Source: Acanthochlamys bracteata (taxonomy: Eukaryota > Streptophyta > Magnoliopsida > Pandanales > Velloziaceae). Taken from it: 64,000 nucleotides of DNA. The notes beneath the pieces were generated by a model. It saw nothing but the letters and a program-made list of their open reading frames with translations, was not told the origin of the DNA and made no database searches. The stretch's first letter is position 1. Each line of letters begins with the position of its first letter. A program made the translations under genes and the position numbers. The stretch is taken from positions 9,132,495-9,196,494 of the forward strand of contig CM034133.1 of NCBI GenBank assembly GCA_019914995.1, in the 5' to 3' direction. Below are positions 22,250 to 34,543 of this stretch, piece by piece.

Positions 22250-25200
22250 ATGGCGGCGAAGAAAGCGGCGGAGATGGTGGGTGGAGGAGTGGCTTTGGCG
22301 GCGGCGGAGGAAGTGCAGCGATGGGGATCGATGAAGCAGACGGGAGTAAGTTTACGTTACATGATGGAGTTCGGTTCTAAACCTACAGAGAGGAATCTGT
22401 TGATCTCGGCGCAGTTTCTTCATAAGGAGTTGCCCATTCGGATTGCGAGAAGAGCTATCGAACTCGAGTCATTGCCGTTCGGTTTGTCTACTAAACCCGC
22501 CGTCCTCAAGGTATTTAGTTTGTTCCTTTTTTTTTGTTGTAGTGTTGTTCTGCTTCTTCTTCTTCTGGTGTATTTGTTGGTGGATTTTGGAGAGGAGAGG
22601 TATTGTTGGTGGTGATGTTGTTCTGTGATGTTTTATTGATGTAGAATTTTTAGAAAATTTGGAGAGATTTTTCTGGGTGATGGATTTTTGACTTTGTTGG
22701 ATTGGTTTTGGTGTTATGTAGAATTTTTTTATTTGAGAATTTGGTTTTGTTTTATTGATTGGTGCTTAATTTAATTTAATTTAATTTAATTTAATTTAAT
22801 TTTAATTTTAATTTTGTTTGAGTTGTTGCTTTTGAGGTGTTGGAGGATTTGGAGAGAAGAGGTTTCGTTGATGTACTGTGAATGTTTATGGATTAATTTT
22901 ATATACTTTGAGAAGTTTTTAAGAGTACTTGTTTTAGGATGTTTGTGCTTTTTCTGGATCGCTTTTACGTGTTCTGGAGAAGTTTTGAGAAGAGAGATTT
23001 TGGTTTGAGAATTTTGATTTTTCTCCTGGATTACTTTTGTCATTTGGAGAATTTCGGGAGAAGAGTTTTACGTGTTATTTTTTTCTTTGTTTGTGTGTTT
23101 GGTGAATTTTGAAGGTAGAGATTTTATTTTTTTGTGTTTCTTGGGTATTATTTTTGGTGATTCGTGCAAATCCAGAGAAGAGGTTTGTTTTTTGGTGTTC
23201 TTTTTTTCTGAATTATTTTTGGCGTCGGAGGATCTGGAAAGAAGAGATTTTGTCTTTGAATTTTTCCCGGATGGTTTGTTGGTGATTGGAGCATTTCGAG
23301 AGGATATGTTTTGTTTGAATGGATTACTTTGGTGTTTAGACAATTCCGAGAGAAGAGATTTCGTTGTGTGGGATGTTTTCTGAATTGTTGTTTTGGAGTA
23401 TTTTCGAGAGATTATGCGCGTGAGATGTTGGTTGGCGAGACGTAGATTATTGTTCTTGTTTTCGTTGATTGCTGTTTTGGCTTTGTTTCAAGAGAAGGCT
23501 GCTGTTCTCAAACTATGAAATGCATGCAATTTGCAGTATTGCATTATGCTCTCATGTTTTCTCATGAGAGTTTTGGTATTTTCTAGATATATATTTAGCT
23601 AGAAAGTATGGAGTTAAAAGTTCACAATGATGATTAATAAAGTTTTTCATATTTGAAAGCTTGAGTGTGTAATCCTGAATTCTTGGTGAGTTCTGTTACT
23701 TCTGTGTGTCCACTCTGGTTATCGCACCTACAAAGCCGCCAATGAGTATTTCGGATTCTGTGATTGTAATGCTTAAAACTGGCTTTGAACTGTTTTAAAC
23801 TGGCTTTGAGCTGTCCACTCTGGTTTTGAACTGTTCTAGCCTGTAATGCTCAAAACTGGCTCTTCTTGTTTTTCTTCATTTTCTGTGCAAGTGGGAATAA
23901 CCTTATACTAATTTACGGGATATTCCTTAAGGTGAGGGATTGGTATCTGGACTCTTTCCGGGACCTTCGATCATTTCCTCAAGTTAAAGACAAGAATGAT
24001 GATTTGGCTTTCACTCGGATGATCCAGATGATCAAAGTGAGGCATAACAATGTGGTGCCTGCTATGGCTTTAGGGGTTCAACAGTTAAAAAAAGACTTGG
24101 CTCCATCTGTTGCTCCCCGTGATTTAGAAGAAATCCATGAATTTCTTGACAGATTTTACCTGTCTAGAGTTGGAATTCGTATGCTTATAGGTAAATGTTG
24201 CTGAATTCAGCTGCGTCTCAATTTAATTACATTCAAATATCAGTTGTTCTAACTGTAGTTTTTGCTAAGATGACAGGGCAGCATGTGGCGCTGCATAATC
24301 CTAATCCAGAGCCTGGCTGTATTGGTCAAATAGATACCAATATGTCTCCAATGCAAGTGGCTCGGATTGCTAGTGAGGATGCACGTAGTATTTGCCTACG
24401 GGAGTATGGAAGTGCTCCAGAAGTTGACATATATGGAGATCCTAGTTTCACCTTTCCGTAAGTAATGTCATTATGATATATGCTCTTGCAGAAATTCTTG
24501 TAACAATGTAATGCCAATGTTTAGTTATGCATTGAACTCCCTTATAGTTATATATGACTAGTTTAACTTTTCGATATGGAGCTTTGATGCATGTTTGGTT
24601 TCAGTTATAGTTTAACTATTTTATATGGAGCTTTGGTGTATGTTTGGTTTCAGTTATACAACATAATTATGTTATGTTCTTCCCCTTGATTCTGAAAATT
24701 TGCTCTGGCATTTATCTCTTGTCATTTCTTTACAGGTATGTCCCATCACATTTGCATCTTATGGTTTTTGAGTTAGTTAAGAACTCATTGCGTGCTGTTC
24801 AAGAGAGGTTTATGGATTCTGATAAAGTTCCTCCCCCCGTAAGAATTGTAGTTGCAGATGGGATTGAGGATGTTACTATCAAGGTATGCCTCCAGTTGTT
24901 TTGCTTGAGTAAAAAAAATTTAGTTCTTTTCTATGCCATGAGTTTTTGGTTAAACGTGATTAAACGTATATTGTGTTTTGTCTGGAATAGAGAATTACTT
25001 AAAACGTTAGCTTATTCGTTAAATTAGCTTACTTTTACATTCCTTCATTACGTTACATCGAGTTTTTATAGCTTGTCAGCTGGCATCCTTTTCCCAACAG
25101 TCGGCAGTTTCCTGCTAAATTGTTATAAATATTCTCTGCTCATTGTTTATTGTTGACTTTGCAAACTTAAGTGATTTGATCAGCCTTTTGGTTCATAAAT

Positions 25201-25967
25201 GACAACATACCTAGCCTTTTCATAAAAATTAAGTCCTGCAATTCAGATATGCAAGCAAAACTTTTTTGCAGATAGAACTGTGTTCCCTTTAATTCATGGG
25301 ATTTTGGATGTAAATAGTAAATTCAATATCTGGTTGATGATTTCACTGCTAATGCTAAGTTATTGACTGCTGACATGTCTTTTAAATTATTGAAGTCTAC
25401 ATTGCTGTGGAGAACATTCACTCCACTTCGGAGCAGCCTTATTCCCCTCTTATTTCTGTTTCAATAATTATGTTTTTGTCGCATACAATTTGTTTGTACA
25501 TGATATTACCAGAAATTATTTGGGCTCATGCTGTTTATGTTGATCTTTATTTACATCATATAGGATTGTATCTCACAACTAAGTTTTTGCTGAGGACCAT
25601 TTGTATTCCAATGCTCCAGATTTCTGATGAAGGGGGTGGGATTCGACGAAGTGGCCTCCCAAAGATTTTCACTTACCTATATAGCACAGCAAAGAATCCT
25701 CTCGATGAAAACTATGAAGGAGAAACGAGTGAAAGGGTGTCAATGGCTGGATATGGTTACGGGCTTCCAATTAGTCGTCTCTATGCCCGATATTTCGGGG
25801 GCGACCTGCAAATGATTTCTATGGAGGGATATGGTAAATAAAAGATCTTACTTTCCTATCCCTTTCTCACTTCTTCATTAACTTTACTTCCACTCTTTCT
25901 CCTTGCAGGAACGGATGCATATCTCCACTTGTCTCGCCTAGGCGATTCGCAGGAACCATTGCCATGA
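22250..25967 (+). CDS. PDK: Mitochondrial pyruvate dehydrogenase kinase
   Basis: Six exons: 22250-22510, 23932-24190, 24277-24457, 24736-24883, 25620-25833 and 25909-25967, giving 373 residues, about the plant family length. The enzyme phosphorylates and inactivates the E1-alpha subunit of the mitochondrial pyruvate dehydrogenase complex; it is related to histidine kinases. Visible motifs are KVRHNNVVPAM (His about 125), the N-box in FELVKNSLRA (Glu 246, Asn 250), the G1 box SDEGGGI (from about 285) and the G2 box GYGYGLPISRLYARYFGG (from about 327). The ATP-binding GHKL fold is therefore complete. The N-terminus is Ala/Lys-rich. Mitochondrial import is assumed from the family. All splice phases close and no lesions are seen. 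Intron 1 is long (1.4 kb) and contains an AATTT microsatellite. Confidence 0.97.
22767..22815. repeat. AATTT microsatellite in PDK intron 1
   Basis: About seven uninterrupted TTTAA units, then degenerate TTTTAA units. A likely length-polymorphic marker. Confidence 0.85.
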
Positions 25968-26663
25968 CATTTCCACAGTGCTTGAAGATCCTTTGGTTTG
26001 CAACAGATGAAACGTGTAGCTGCTGAAACTTCATGGTTAAGTACTTGAATCAGCTGTTCCTGTTTGGAATCTCAACTATTGTTTAATGCGTTACACGCAT
26101 TTAGTCCATGTACGTAAAGTTTGAATGGCTGTCTTCGATTGTGCAGACAGACAGCTTTGCCTCTCCGTATTACATTTACATCGCGAGATAAATGCCATGG
26201 CGCAGTGTTCAAGCTTGAAAATGCATGTCTGTGTTAATATCTTGCAATTTGAGCCTGCTCTGTTATACAGTAGTATAAGAATATCTAGAACCTTTAACGT
26301 AAAATGAATCATGACAAGATAAGTCGCCCTTATTCACATTGCTGCTTTTGTAACCAAAAACTAATTACATCTATTTATTTATAATTATAGTTAATCCTTT
26401 AAATTAACAGGCCAAAACATTAAACTGGACGTACCAAATCTAAACGGGCCTGTCCATCCAGTTAACATCGAAAGTATCTCTCCGTAATTACATAACACCA
26501 AAGGTCTTCATTCCAGTGTTTAATAAACTCATGCAATAGGGCCTCTTTATCGTTATAACCTAATATAGGGGCTAAAAGAGAATCATTATTCTTCTTCTAA
26601 TCAGAAGAATAAATTCTTCACTTGCAGAAACTGAAGAAGACTTGCTAAGTACGGATAGTAACG
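25968..26663. other. PDK-NYN gene spacer
   Basis: PDK 3' flank and the leader of the NYN gene. Small ORFs on both strands near 26.1-26.3 kb overlap each other and have no family signal. Confidence 0.5.
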
Positions 26664-28808
26664 ATGCCGGCGTCAGCAGCCGTGACAGATCACGGGGGCG
26701 ACGGAGTTAGTGGAGCGACACGTGGGGTTCGAACATCAGTTTGGTGGGACACAGAGAGCTGTGGAGTGCCACGTGGATACGATCCTCATTCCATTGCCGG
26801 TAATATCAGTGCTGCTCTTGCCCGTGCTGGGTATCACGGCCCTATCGCTAGTTTCACGGCTTATGGTGATCCGTCACGGTTGCCCAACCATGTGCTTCAT
26901 GCCCTTTCTAGCACTGCTATTGCTCTCAACTTCGTTCCCTCTGGTAAGGCTACTATTCCATTTAATTTTTCTTTTTGTTTGGATGTTTGTTGTTGTTATG
27001 TTTAATATTATTATTGTTGTTCAACTGATAATTAAAAAAATTGTGATTTGTTTGGGTTATAATTGTTGTCAATAATTAATTGATTAACTAAATTTTGATT
27101 TTTTTTAAATAACTAGTTGAATTTGATCTTCTGATTATGTGAGATCTATCATGTTTTGAAATGCTGTGAAATGCTGCAATCTGCTTATTCTGCTTAATAG
27201 AGTTGTAAACACTTCCTATTTTCATATTGGTGTTTGGATGTTAAACATTTCTGAGAAACTGCGTCTTGAGATCATATGCATATTTTTAATTTTTTTCCCC
27301 TTAACGAATTTGTTGAAACGTTCAATGATTGCATTCAGGTACGAAGGATACTAGTGAGAAAAGGATTTTAGTGGACATGTTGTTCTGGGCAATTGATAAT
27401 CCTGCGCCTGCAAACTATTTGCTTATATCTGGTGATCGTGACTTTTCAAATGTTCTCAATCAACTGAGTATGAGGAGATACAACATTCTTCTTGCAAAAC
27501 CTCCATATGGGTGCCAAGAGATGACGGCAGTTGCAAAATGTGTATGGTCTTATACTAGTCTTTTACAGGGAGGACCACCACTGAAGTGCTCCCCTCATCC
27601 TGGAAGTCCCTTAAACAGCAGCATCTCAAACTTAGAATCATGCAAAGGATATCCTCCTGATTCATATGATACTGGAAGGACTGGTAGCAGACAGAACGGT
27701 TCACAAGCTTCACATCAACTAACTCCTTACATACAAAGACATTCCAGCAGCGAATCTAGAGCTTCTTCATATGAAGGTCTAGTTCCTCCTACCAATGGAT
27801 ATCAAGGAATTGTTAGTTCCAAGGGGCATGACAGCATACAGCAGCCTCACCATGTTAACGGTCCCCATTCTGGAAGTATGAATTCGAGTTCCATAGTAAA
27901 GTTGTCACCCCAAAAGAACTCTGAAATGAAGAATTTTTTTGGAGCTCCTCATGAATTGTTCAGTACTAATATATCTAACCCATTGGGTGGACCTGTGTCA
28001 GATGATGTACCACCCCATTCAGAATTCACTGTAAGTGGAAGCCATGGAAACACCACTCCTTCTCCTCCTCCTCAATGTAACTCGTGCCTGCAGGTAGATG
28101 TTCATAACCTTGATAGGAAGCTTCAGTATGCAACAAACTCAGTTCAAGACGACTTCAATAGCTCTTTAGCTTCTGATCCTGTTGGAGCAGTTTTGCGTGC
28201 TTTGCACATCCTGAAATCCAACAAGATAGCTCCAACTGGAGAGAACATATCAGACTGTATATGCTACGGAGAGATGAATTTACAGAACTTCAATATAAAG
28301 AAAACTCTTGATCAAGCCATTGAGCAACAGGAGATTACAATGCTCAAGCTCGGTGGCAAAATTCCTTTTTATATCGGAAGTAAAGACACCCTTTGGAAAT
28401 GCGTAAACATCATTGACATCACTGCAACATATCCACAGGGTGTATGGTATGCAGTTTTAGAGTTTCTTCATTCAGCGGATGGGTGCTCAACCATTTTGGC
28501 ATCTCGATGCAGGTAAAGAAACCTTTCTTCTATTCTTTCTTGCGTAATTTTCTTTTTTTCTTCCTGGGGACCGCGTAGCTTGTTCCTTCTACACTTCTTC
28601 CAGGTATGAAGCAGCAGTAATGCTCAAGAAGTCCTGTTTAAGTAATCTTGTTCTTGGCCAAGTCCTGCAGATTTTAAATTTGATGTTTCATGTTAAGAAG
28701 TGGATCGTCCCAAATCATTCTTCTGGCTGGCAGCCATTGTCTCTTTGCTTACCTGAAACAGATACAATTGATGAAAGTGCAAATGAAGTTGCCAGTTCAG
28801 ACACTTAA
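26664..28808 (+). CDS. NYN-domain protein, putative endoribonuclease (MARF1/limkain-b1-like)
   Basis: Three exons: 26664-26943, 27339-28512 and 28604-28808, giving 552 residues. An N-terminal NYN (PIN-like) domain covers about residues 20-155. It has VWWDTESCGVPRGYDP with Asp 29, and LLISGDRDFSNVL with Asp 126 and Asp 128, the acidic residues expected of a metal-dependent nuclease site. A Ser/Asn/Pro-rich, probably disordered stretch follows (about 170-360). The C-terminal region (about 370-500; VGAVLRALHILKSNKIAPTG, then a DQAIEQQEI helix) looks like the winged-helix/OST-HTH-type module paired with NYN domains, but this is less certain. Plants carry many NYN proteins called putative endonucleases, mostly uncharacterised. 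RNA cleavage or binding is inference. No lesions. Confidence 0.88.
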
Positions 28809-29621
28809 TGCTTCCACTGTGTCATGCTGTTTTTTACGATTTAGGATCCTAGAATGTAGAGCTGGACTTCTGCATGCAATTTGGTGCAGGATGTTGAGAA
28901 CTTGCGAATTATTGTAGCACGGGATGTATAGATTTTATTATCCTCTATGTACAGGAAAAGAGAGTTGAGTTAGGCAGCCTTTAAAGGAAACTCAAAATCA
29001 TTACATCCGCAATCTTGTATTTGGCAAGAAACATAAAATATTCAAATCTGGAATGTTATTAACTGCGTACTAGAATGTTGAAGTTGTTTACGAATGGATT
29101 TCCTTTTTTGATTCTGCTGATGATATAGATGTATGAGATTCTACACAAGTTCTATAATATCAATGTGGAAAAGAACCTGAAAATAATACTCAAGTTCTGC
29201 AGGAGCTTTTCAAGAATTAATCAATGAACAGAAGTCCGAGTACTTCAACACTTTACAGAAAAAAATCCAGTTGATAAGATTCAACAAAGTTTCGAAGTTA
29301 CAATGCAGACATGGACTAATGAACTTCAACCAAGTAATTTTGTTTGTATATACATTGTAAATATATGGCTCAAATGTGTCACATACAATGCTACAATGAA
29401 CATATATATCAGCTCCAAACTGTATATCTCGTATAACGAATTAAGGAGTGTATAGAATCAGCTCAGGGAAGAAATGGATTATGTGTAGGTGTTGCTGCCT
29501 TTTGCCGTCTGTACGCTCTGGGGAAGTTCGGAAAAACAAAACTTATGAGTGATGAACCAAATTAAGAAGATACAAGGAATCAAAATGTCATGGCATGTAA
29601 GCATATTGCTTCTTAGACATT
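28809..29621. other. Convergent 3' spacer
   Basis: 3' flanks of the NYN gene (+) and the J-domain gene (-). No further gene is recognised. Confidence 0.5.
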
Positions 29622-31524
29622 TTACCTTGAAGCCTGAAAGCCCCCCAAAGACATTGTTCCTAGAATTAGAAGGAGAAATGGAGCCTTAATAAATGCACTG
29701 TTGGATCTCCCTGATGATCTAGGAACACCATATCTGACGACTCGAACAGAAGGACCTGTAATGCAAAGTATCTGATGTCAGTGGTAAAGCACAAACAAAA
29801 CAGTGTAGAGATATAGTGTTACCTGCTGATGAACAGCCCGTTCCTGTAAAAGAAAAGCTGAAGTTATTAATCATGATTAAATTTTCATCAAATAATTTGT
29901 TTGTAGAACTAAAAAAGAACCTAAGAAAGACTAAGATGAGTACACTCAGACTTTTGACCTGATTGCAGACGTGAGTATGCTTCAGCAACCTGTCAGATAG
30001 GGTAAACATCAATGAGTACCTAAAAATTAAGATAAACCAAAGCTAGAGCACATAACAGTTAAAGCGAAAGAAAGTAACAAGCACAAAAACGTATCCATAG
30101 CTATGTTTACATTCTCCAACTTTGTAAGCCACAGTTAAAGAAATCAGAGGACAAATTGGCTTGCCAAACTCGATAATGAAGTAACAAATAATTCAAGAAC
30201 TTTTGAGCAAATATTAGGATCAGAACAGGTAGCAAACCAACATTGTAAACACAAGGACAATTCAAAGTGTTAGCAGGGAACATGAATCATAAAATTAAAG
30301 AGGGGAGAGAAAAACTATTTTGCTGAGAAATGTGGAAGCTTACCAGCTTGAACTGGGATTCAGCATGTAATTTTTCATGTGCAGGGAATCTGTCTGGATG
30401 AGACTCCCACACTTTCTTAATGTAGGCTTGCCTGACCTTTACAAACATGCAAAAAAATAGTTAGCTTATAGTCAAGATTCCGAAATCCATCAACGAAGTT
30501 CAAATTATACTTGGGGAAAGTTAGACTACTTTGTTATCTATTGCAAGCAACAATTCTTAAAGACAAAAATTAACATTAAACAAAATGCTCATGTTAAAGG
30601 ATAAGTAGTCATAACTGGAAGGAAACACCTATTAGGCTACTCAGGCATACTCCTAAACTATAGCAACTACATAAACCAGACAAAAAAATAATCGTAGAGC
30701 AAAAGGATTGACAAAATCTGACTGCCTCAACATGAATGTACTGCAAATATTAAGGAAATTCTTCTTCCTATTATCAAGCACCATTTACAACAAATAATAC
30801 TAAATTACGCTGATCACATAGCTCATACTTGTTAATCAATCCAACTCAAATATAATGTTTCCCTGTTGAAACAACTCCACCACATACTATCAAATACCAA
30901 ATTATCAAACATGTACAAAACAATAAATCATGAATCATCAGATTCAAGCTAAATACTATCCTCTGTTGCCAGATTGTGCACTAAAAAGAATCGAAATTGG
31001 GTTCAGTAAATTAAAAAACATAACAGACACACAAACGTGTTCAGCAATTCAATTTCCAAAATAGGAAAAAGAAAAAATAATTGAAACTTTTTCCTCAAAA
31101 AAGCATAATCAAGCACTATTCCAGCTTTCACCAACAATCAATTTATGCTAATTTCTCAAAATATGTTCAAATACTTCTCAGGATCAGGAAAATAACTCAG
31201 CATCCCAAATTTATCATAGAAATTAAAATATACAAAAAGCAATGAAGAAAATGAAGATAAAATTAAAACTTTTCACAAATAATTACAATGAACCACTATT
31301 CGCAGGTTTCACCAATCATCAATATGTGCTAAAATCAATTCAAGATTTCAAATTTATCAAATTAAAAAAGAAAAAAGGCAAATTTATAAAATAAAATAAA
31401 AAAGAACACAAAAATTTATTGCGGGACTAGTAGCTAGCTCCAGCTTGTAGAGTGCTACCTGAGATTGAGATGGGAATGAATCAAGCGGGAGACCAAGAAG
31501 CCTCATGGCTTCATCGACCCGCAT
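29622..31524 (-). CDS. Small J-domain protein with a C-terminal membrane segment
   Basis: Five minus-strand exons: 31459-31524, 30344-30436, 29959-29989, 29823-29843 and 29622-29755, giving 114 residues. Two exons are tiny (31 and 21 nt) but all phases close. Residues 1-65 form a J-domain: MRVDEAMRLLGLP helix I, VRQAYIKKVWESHPDRF with the HPD triad at 35-37, and a final helix FKLVAEAYSRLQSG. The HPD motif stimulates Hsp70 ATPase, so it is a likely Hsp70 co-chaperone. A GPSVRVVRYG linker leads to a hydrophobic segment (APFLLLILGTMSLGG) eight residues before the end, suggesting tail anchoring in a membrane; which membrane is unknown. It has no G/F or zinc region, so it is a class C (DNAJC-type) protein. 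The start is the first ATG fitting helix I. Confidence 0.87.
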
Positions 31525-31959
31525 CCCGATTCCCTTTTTCCAAAACCCGTTTCCCGCTTTTGAGCTCGAAGCTCTTCTCCCTTCAGAAGATGAAAAACTT
31601 CTCGAAATTGGGTATTATTTTGCATTTAGATTCCATAATACTATAGCAATCTCCAATATGTAAATAAAGATAGCGAGACTCTTACATTGCCAATATATAT
31701 TAACTGGCCCTACCATGCAAACATTCAGAGCCGTTTGTTCATAAACAAAAGCCCTAAAATTTTCATTTTGTTTTTTAATTTCATTTCATTCCCAATCCAA
31801 AAGAATTCTCGGTCGACTCAAAAGAATTCCGGTCATTTTTTATTGATTCTTCAATCAATCCAATCTAATCTTTCCCAAATTCCTGGAAAACTCCGACACT
31901 TCTAAAACCCTCATTTCGATTTTCCCCCATCGATTTAGGGCTTTTGCTGATGTGATCGA
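31525..31959. promoter_or_regulatory. Shared upstream region of the J-domain gene and the zinc-finger-like gene
   Basis: The two start codons lie 435 bp apart on opposite strands, so the segment probably acts as a bidirectional promoter. AAAACCCTC near the plus-strand side is only telo-box-like. Confidence 0.4.
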
Positions 31960-32893
31960 TTGATGACGTCATCATCGTCGTCGTCTTCGTCGTCGATGGG
32001 TTGCGCGGGCGAAGGTTGCGGCTTACGAGATCCGTGGCCTCTTCACCACCTTCGTCACCGCGGTTCTTTTCTCCATCTCTGCACTTCTTGCGTTCTCAAA
32101 TACAATCCTGGCTCCTTCTGCTCCTCTTGTTTCGATCTTCTCTCCGTTAATTCCGTTACTTCTACTACTACTCTCGTTGACGGCGTTAATAATCTCTCCG
32201 TTAATTCCGTTACTTCTACTACTACTCTCGTTGACGGCGTTAATAATCTCTCCGTAAACAACAGCGGAAATAGTAATGCGGGGAAATAAGAGGTAGTACA
32301 TTGTGCGAGGTGTCCCGGAGCGGCTCACCGGGCTTGTGTTGTGGGCCCGTTTGCTGCAGCGGAATTTATTTGCCCGCTGTGCGGTTCGGTGCCTGACCCA
32401 GTATCATATAACTACTTCCCGTTGCCGTTTGAAGCAGATGGGAGGAGATTGCTTGATATGAGTTCGGCAAAGATACTTCTTGCGGCTGCTCAGATTGCTT
32501 ATGCGTCAATGGCCAGAGCAGTTTCAGTTAGTTTTATGGAAGCTGAGAGGAAACCGAGAGAGTCTGTGTTGGCAAGGAAACGGGCTCGTGAAGCATTGGA
32601 GCTTGTTGCGGTTGCTTCCGTGATAGAAATGGTAGTAGCAGCATTGGGCAGCTTGTGCAAGAGTAGAAGAAGGTGATGCAGTTTTTTGGGCCGACGAGGG
32701 AGTTCGAGGTAAGGGGTGGTCTAAGATGTCTGGTTCGACTGTAATCGGAAGTACTTAAGTGGAAGAGGAGAAGAAAGGGAATGGAATTGTAGCAGGTTTG
32801 GCTAAGGAAGATGAGAGAAGGTTGGCTGACGTGGATAAGGGAATGAGGATGGCTCAGCAATTGCAAGGTGACTATAAGAAAATCTTAGTGTAG
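31960..32893 (+). pseudogene. Disrupted Cys-rich (PHD/RING-like) zinc-finger gene
   Basis: The frame from ATG 31963 (the preceding ATG is 31960) encodes a Ser run, then a Cys/His-rich module (CAGEGCGLRDPWPLHHLRHR, then CTSCVL and CSSCFDLL). An 18-residue unit (LSVNSVTSTTTLVDGVNN) is present twice. TAA at 32287-32289 then stops it. The same frame continues at once with EVVHCARCPGAAHRACVVGP and FICPLCGSV, a second Cys/His cluster plainly belonging to the same protein. After ELVAVASVIEMVVAA the frame is lost near 32640-32655. A shifted frame (WAACARVEEGDAVFWADEG) continues to a second TAA at 32756-32758 and on to TAG 32891-32893. Two nonsense codons and one frameshift point to a pseudogene, or to error in the sequence. 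The metal-binding pattern suggests PHD/RING-like zinc binding; no exact family is claimed. Confidence 0.6.
32140..32247 (+). repeat. 54-bp perfect tandem duplication in the zinc-finger-like gene
   Basis: Units 32140-32193 and 32194-32247 are identical, and a partial third unit follows. The unit is 18 codons, so it keeps the frame. Confidence 0.9.
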
Positions 32894-34543
32894 TGATGTT
32901 TTTCTGTGTTGAAGAGAAGAAATAGTTGTGTTTAAGTTGGTTTTGAAGCTTATTCTTCTATTTTCAAGTAAATAAATCAAAGATGCCATTTTTAATCTAG
33001 TCTTTTGATTTTTGCAATTTAGAGTAGAAGCCTAGGTTCAGCTGTCTTTGTTTCATATGGTTCTCCATTGCATTGGCAATAAGATTAGGTGACCTTTGCC
33101 AGAATCTGGATACTGACATGCAAGATTTTAGCCATCTTAATAAGTTGATTTGTAGTCTCTAGATCAATGTTTCTAATTGGACTTAGTTGTATGAATTGCA
33201 AACTTGGTTTAAGCATACAGTTTGCTAGTTATGCAAATGATGTTTATCATGGTCTGTGGATATGGTTCATTTTGTACCTATGCCTACCAAAATGAATTAA
33301 TGTGTGATTATACAAATTAAATGTGCAGAATGCCTATTTCTCTCTCCTCTATCATGTCCTTGGATATCACTTTTTTGTTTTTGTTCCACTAGCTGAGCGT
33401 GCAGACTGATTTCAAATGCAATATGTGTAGGCATCTGCATATCTGTTTCTTGAAAATGCTAATTCATATATCTATGTTTGATTGCTGGTGTATATGTCTC
33501 TGCATATGCATTTGCCATTCACTTATCGAATGCACAGACATGTCTTTGCTTGGTTAAAGCAATAATGTGGATTTTGTAAAGCTTTTGCAGTTTAGATATC
33601 TTTTTAATTTCATAACAAGCTTGCCATCAGAAACATGGTCTGGAGTTTAAGATATATTTGTTTGTACTCTTGCAGATATTTCTAGGAGTAGTGCAAGAAC
33701 AATGTTTGCAGCTGTGCGAAACACTGCTCTGCATACTTAGGTTGCCGTTGTGGGTACATTCTGATTTTCCTTTTGGAATTTCGTTCACTTGGTCTAGTCA
33801 ATTCATGTGTGCATCTGAGTGGAGATATCTTGTACTTTGCTGAGATACGATATTCACTGGGAATGTTATAACCATTTCTCTTGGCACTTCCTATTGAGGA
33901 AACATTTGTGAAGTGCTTCTTTGTTTATTCGACTTATTGTGTTAAAGCTTAAGGGTCCCTCCCCACTGTAGCTTCAAGACAGGAGCCACTGACTTCCTGT
34001 ATACTCTTTCTTTCAGTAATTTCTCTGGTTTTGTTGCTGTTGTGTGCCTATTGTTGATACTTAACTTTATATCTATAGCAAAGTTCAACAAACTGTGCAT
34101 TCTTGTGGTCTTTATTGATATTCAGTACATGTTCATGGACTTGCATATAAGTCGTAACTTATTAGTTGTAAGAGTGTGGTGCGGTTCTATTACTTTTCTG
34201 ATGCTCTGCAAATTGCGACCGAGCAGTAGTATTGTGTTGTTTGCTCCAAAATGTAATCTATGTGAATGCCTAAGGTTTAAGGTTTGTATATACATTATAA
34301 TGTCCTTGAACACCAGGTTCATGCTGCTATATTGCTAACACATTCGAAGCTTGTATATGATTCTTGAAAGAGATTTCAAAACAATATTCCCAAAACCGTC
34401 TGTTGTATTCTATTTCTAACAGAAGAAATGAATGTGAAAAACTGGAACCAGCATAAAGACTGGCCACTGCAATCATAGCAACTACAGACAATGTACCAAT
34501 TTCTTTTTCTACAAAACAATGATTCAGAACTTGCTGACTTTGG
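32894..34543. other. Spacer before the mtRF1 stop
   Basis: No gene is recognised. Short ORFs (for example near 33.7 and 34.1 kb) are low-complexity or start without context. Confidence 0.5.

Noticed and set aside
29719-30012. 97-residue minus-strand ORF
   Set aside because: It reads through two introns of the J-domain gene; the spliced model explains its good parts.
32023-32328. Antisense ORFs in the zinc-finger-like gene
   Set aside because: They mirror the Ser-rich and tandemly repeated sense sequence; the Cys/His pattern is on the plus strand.
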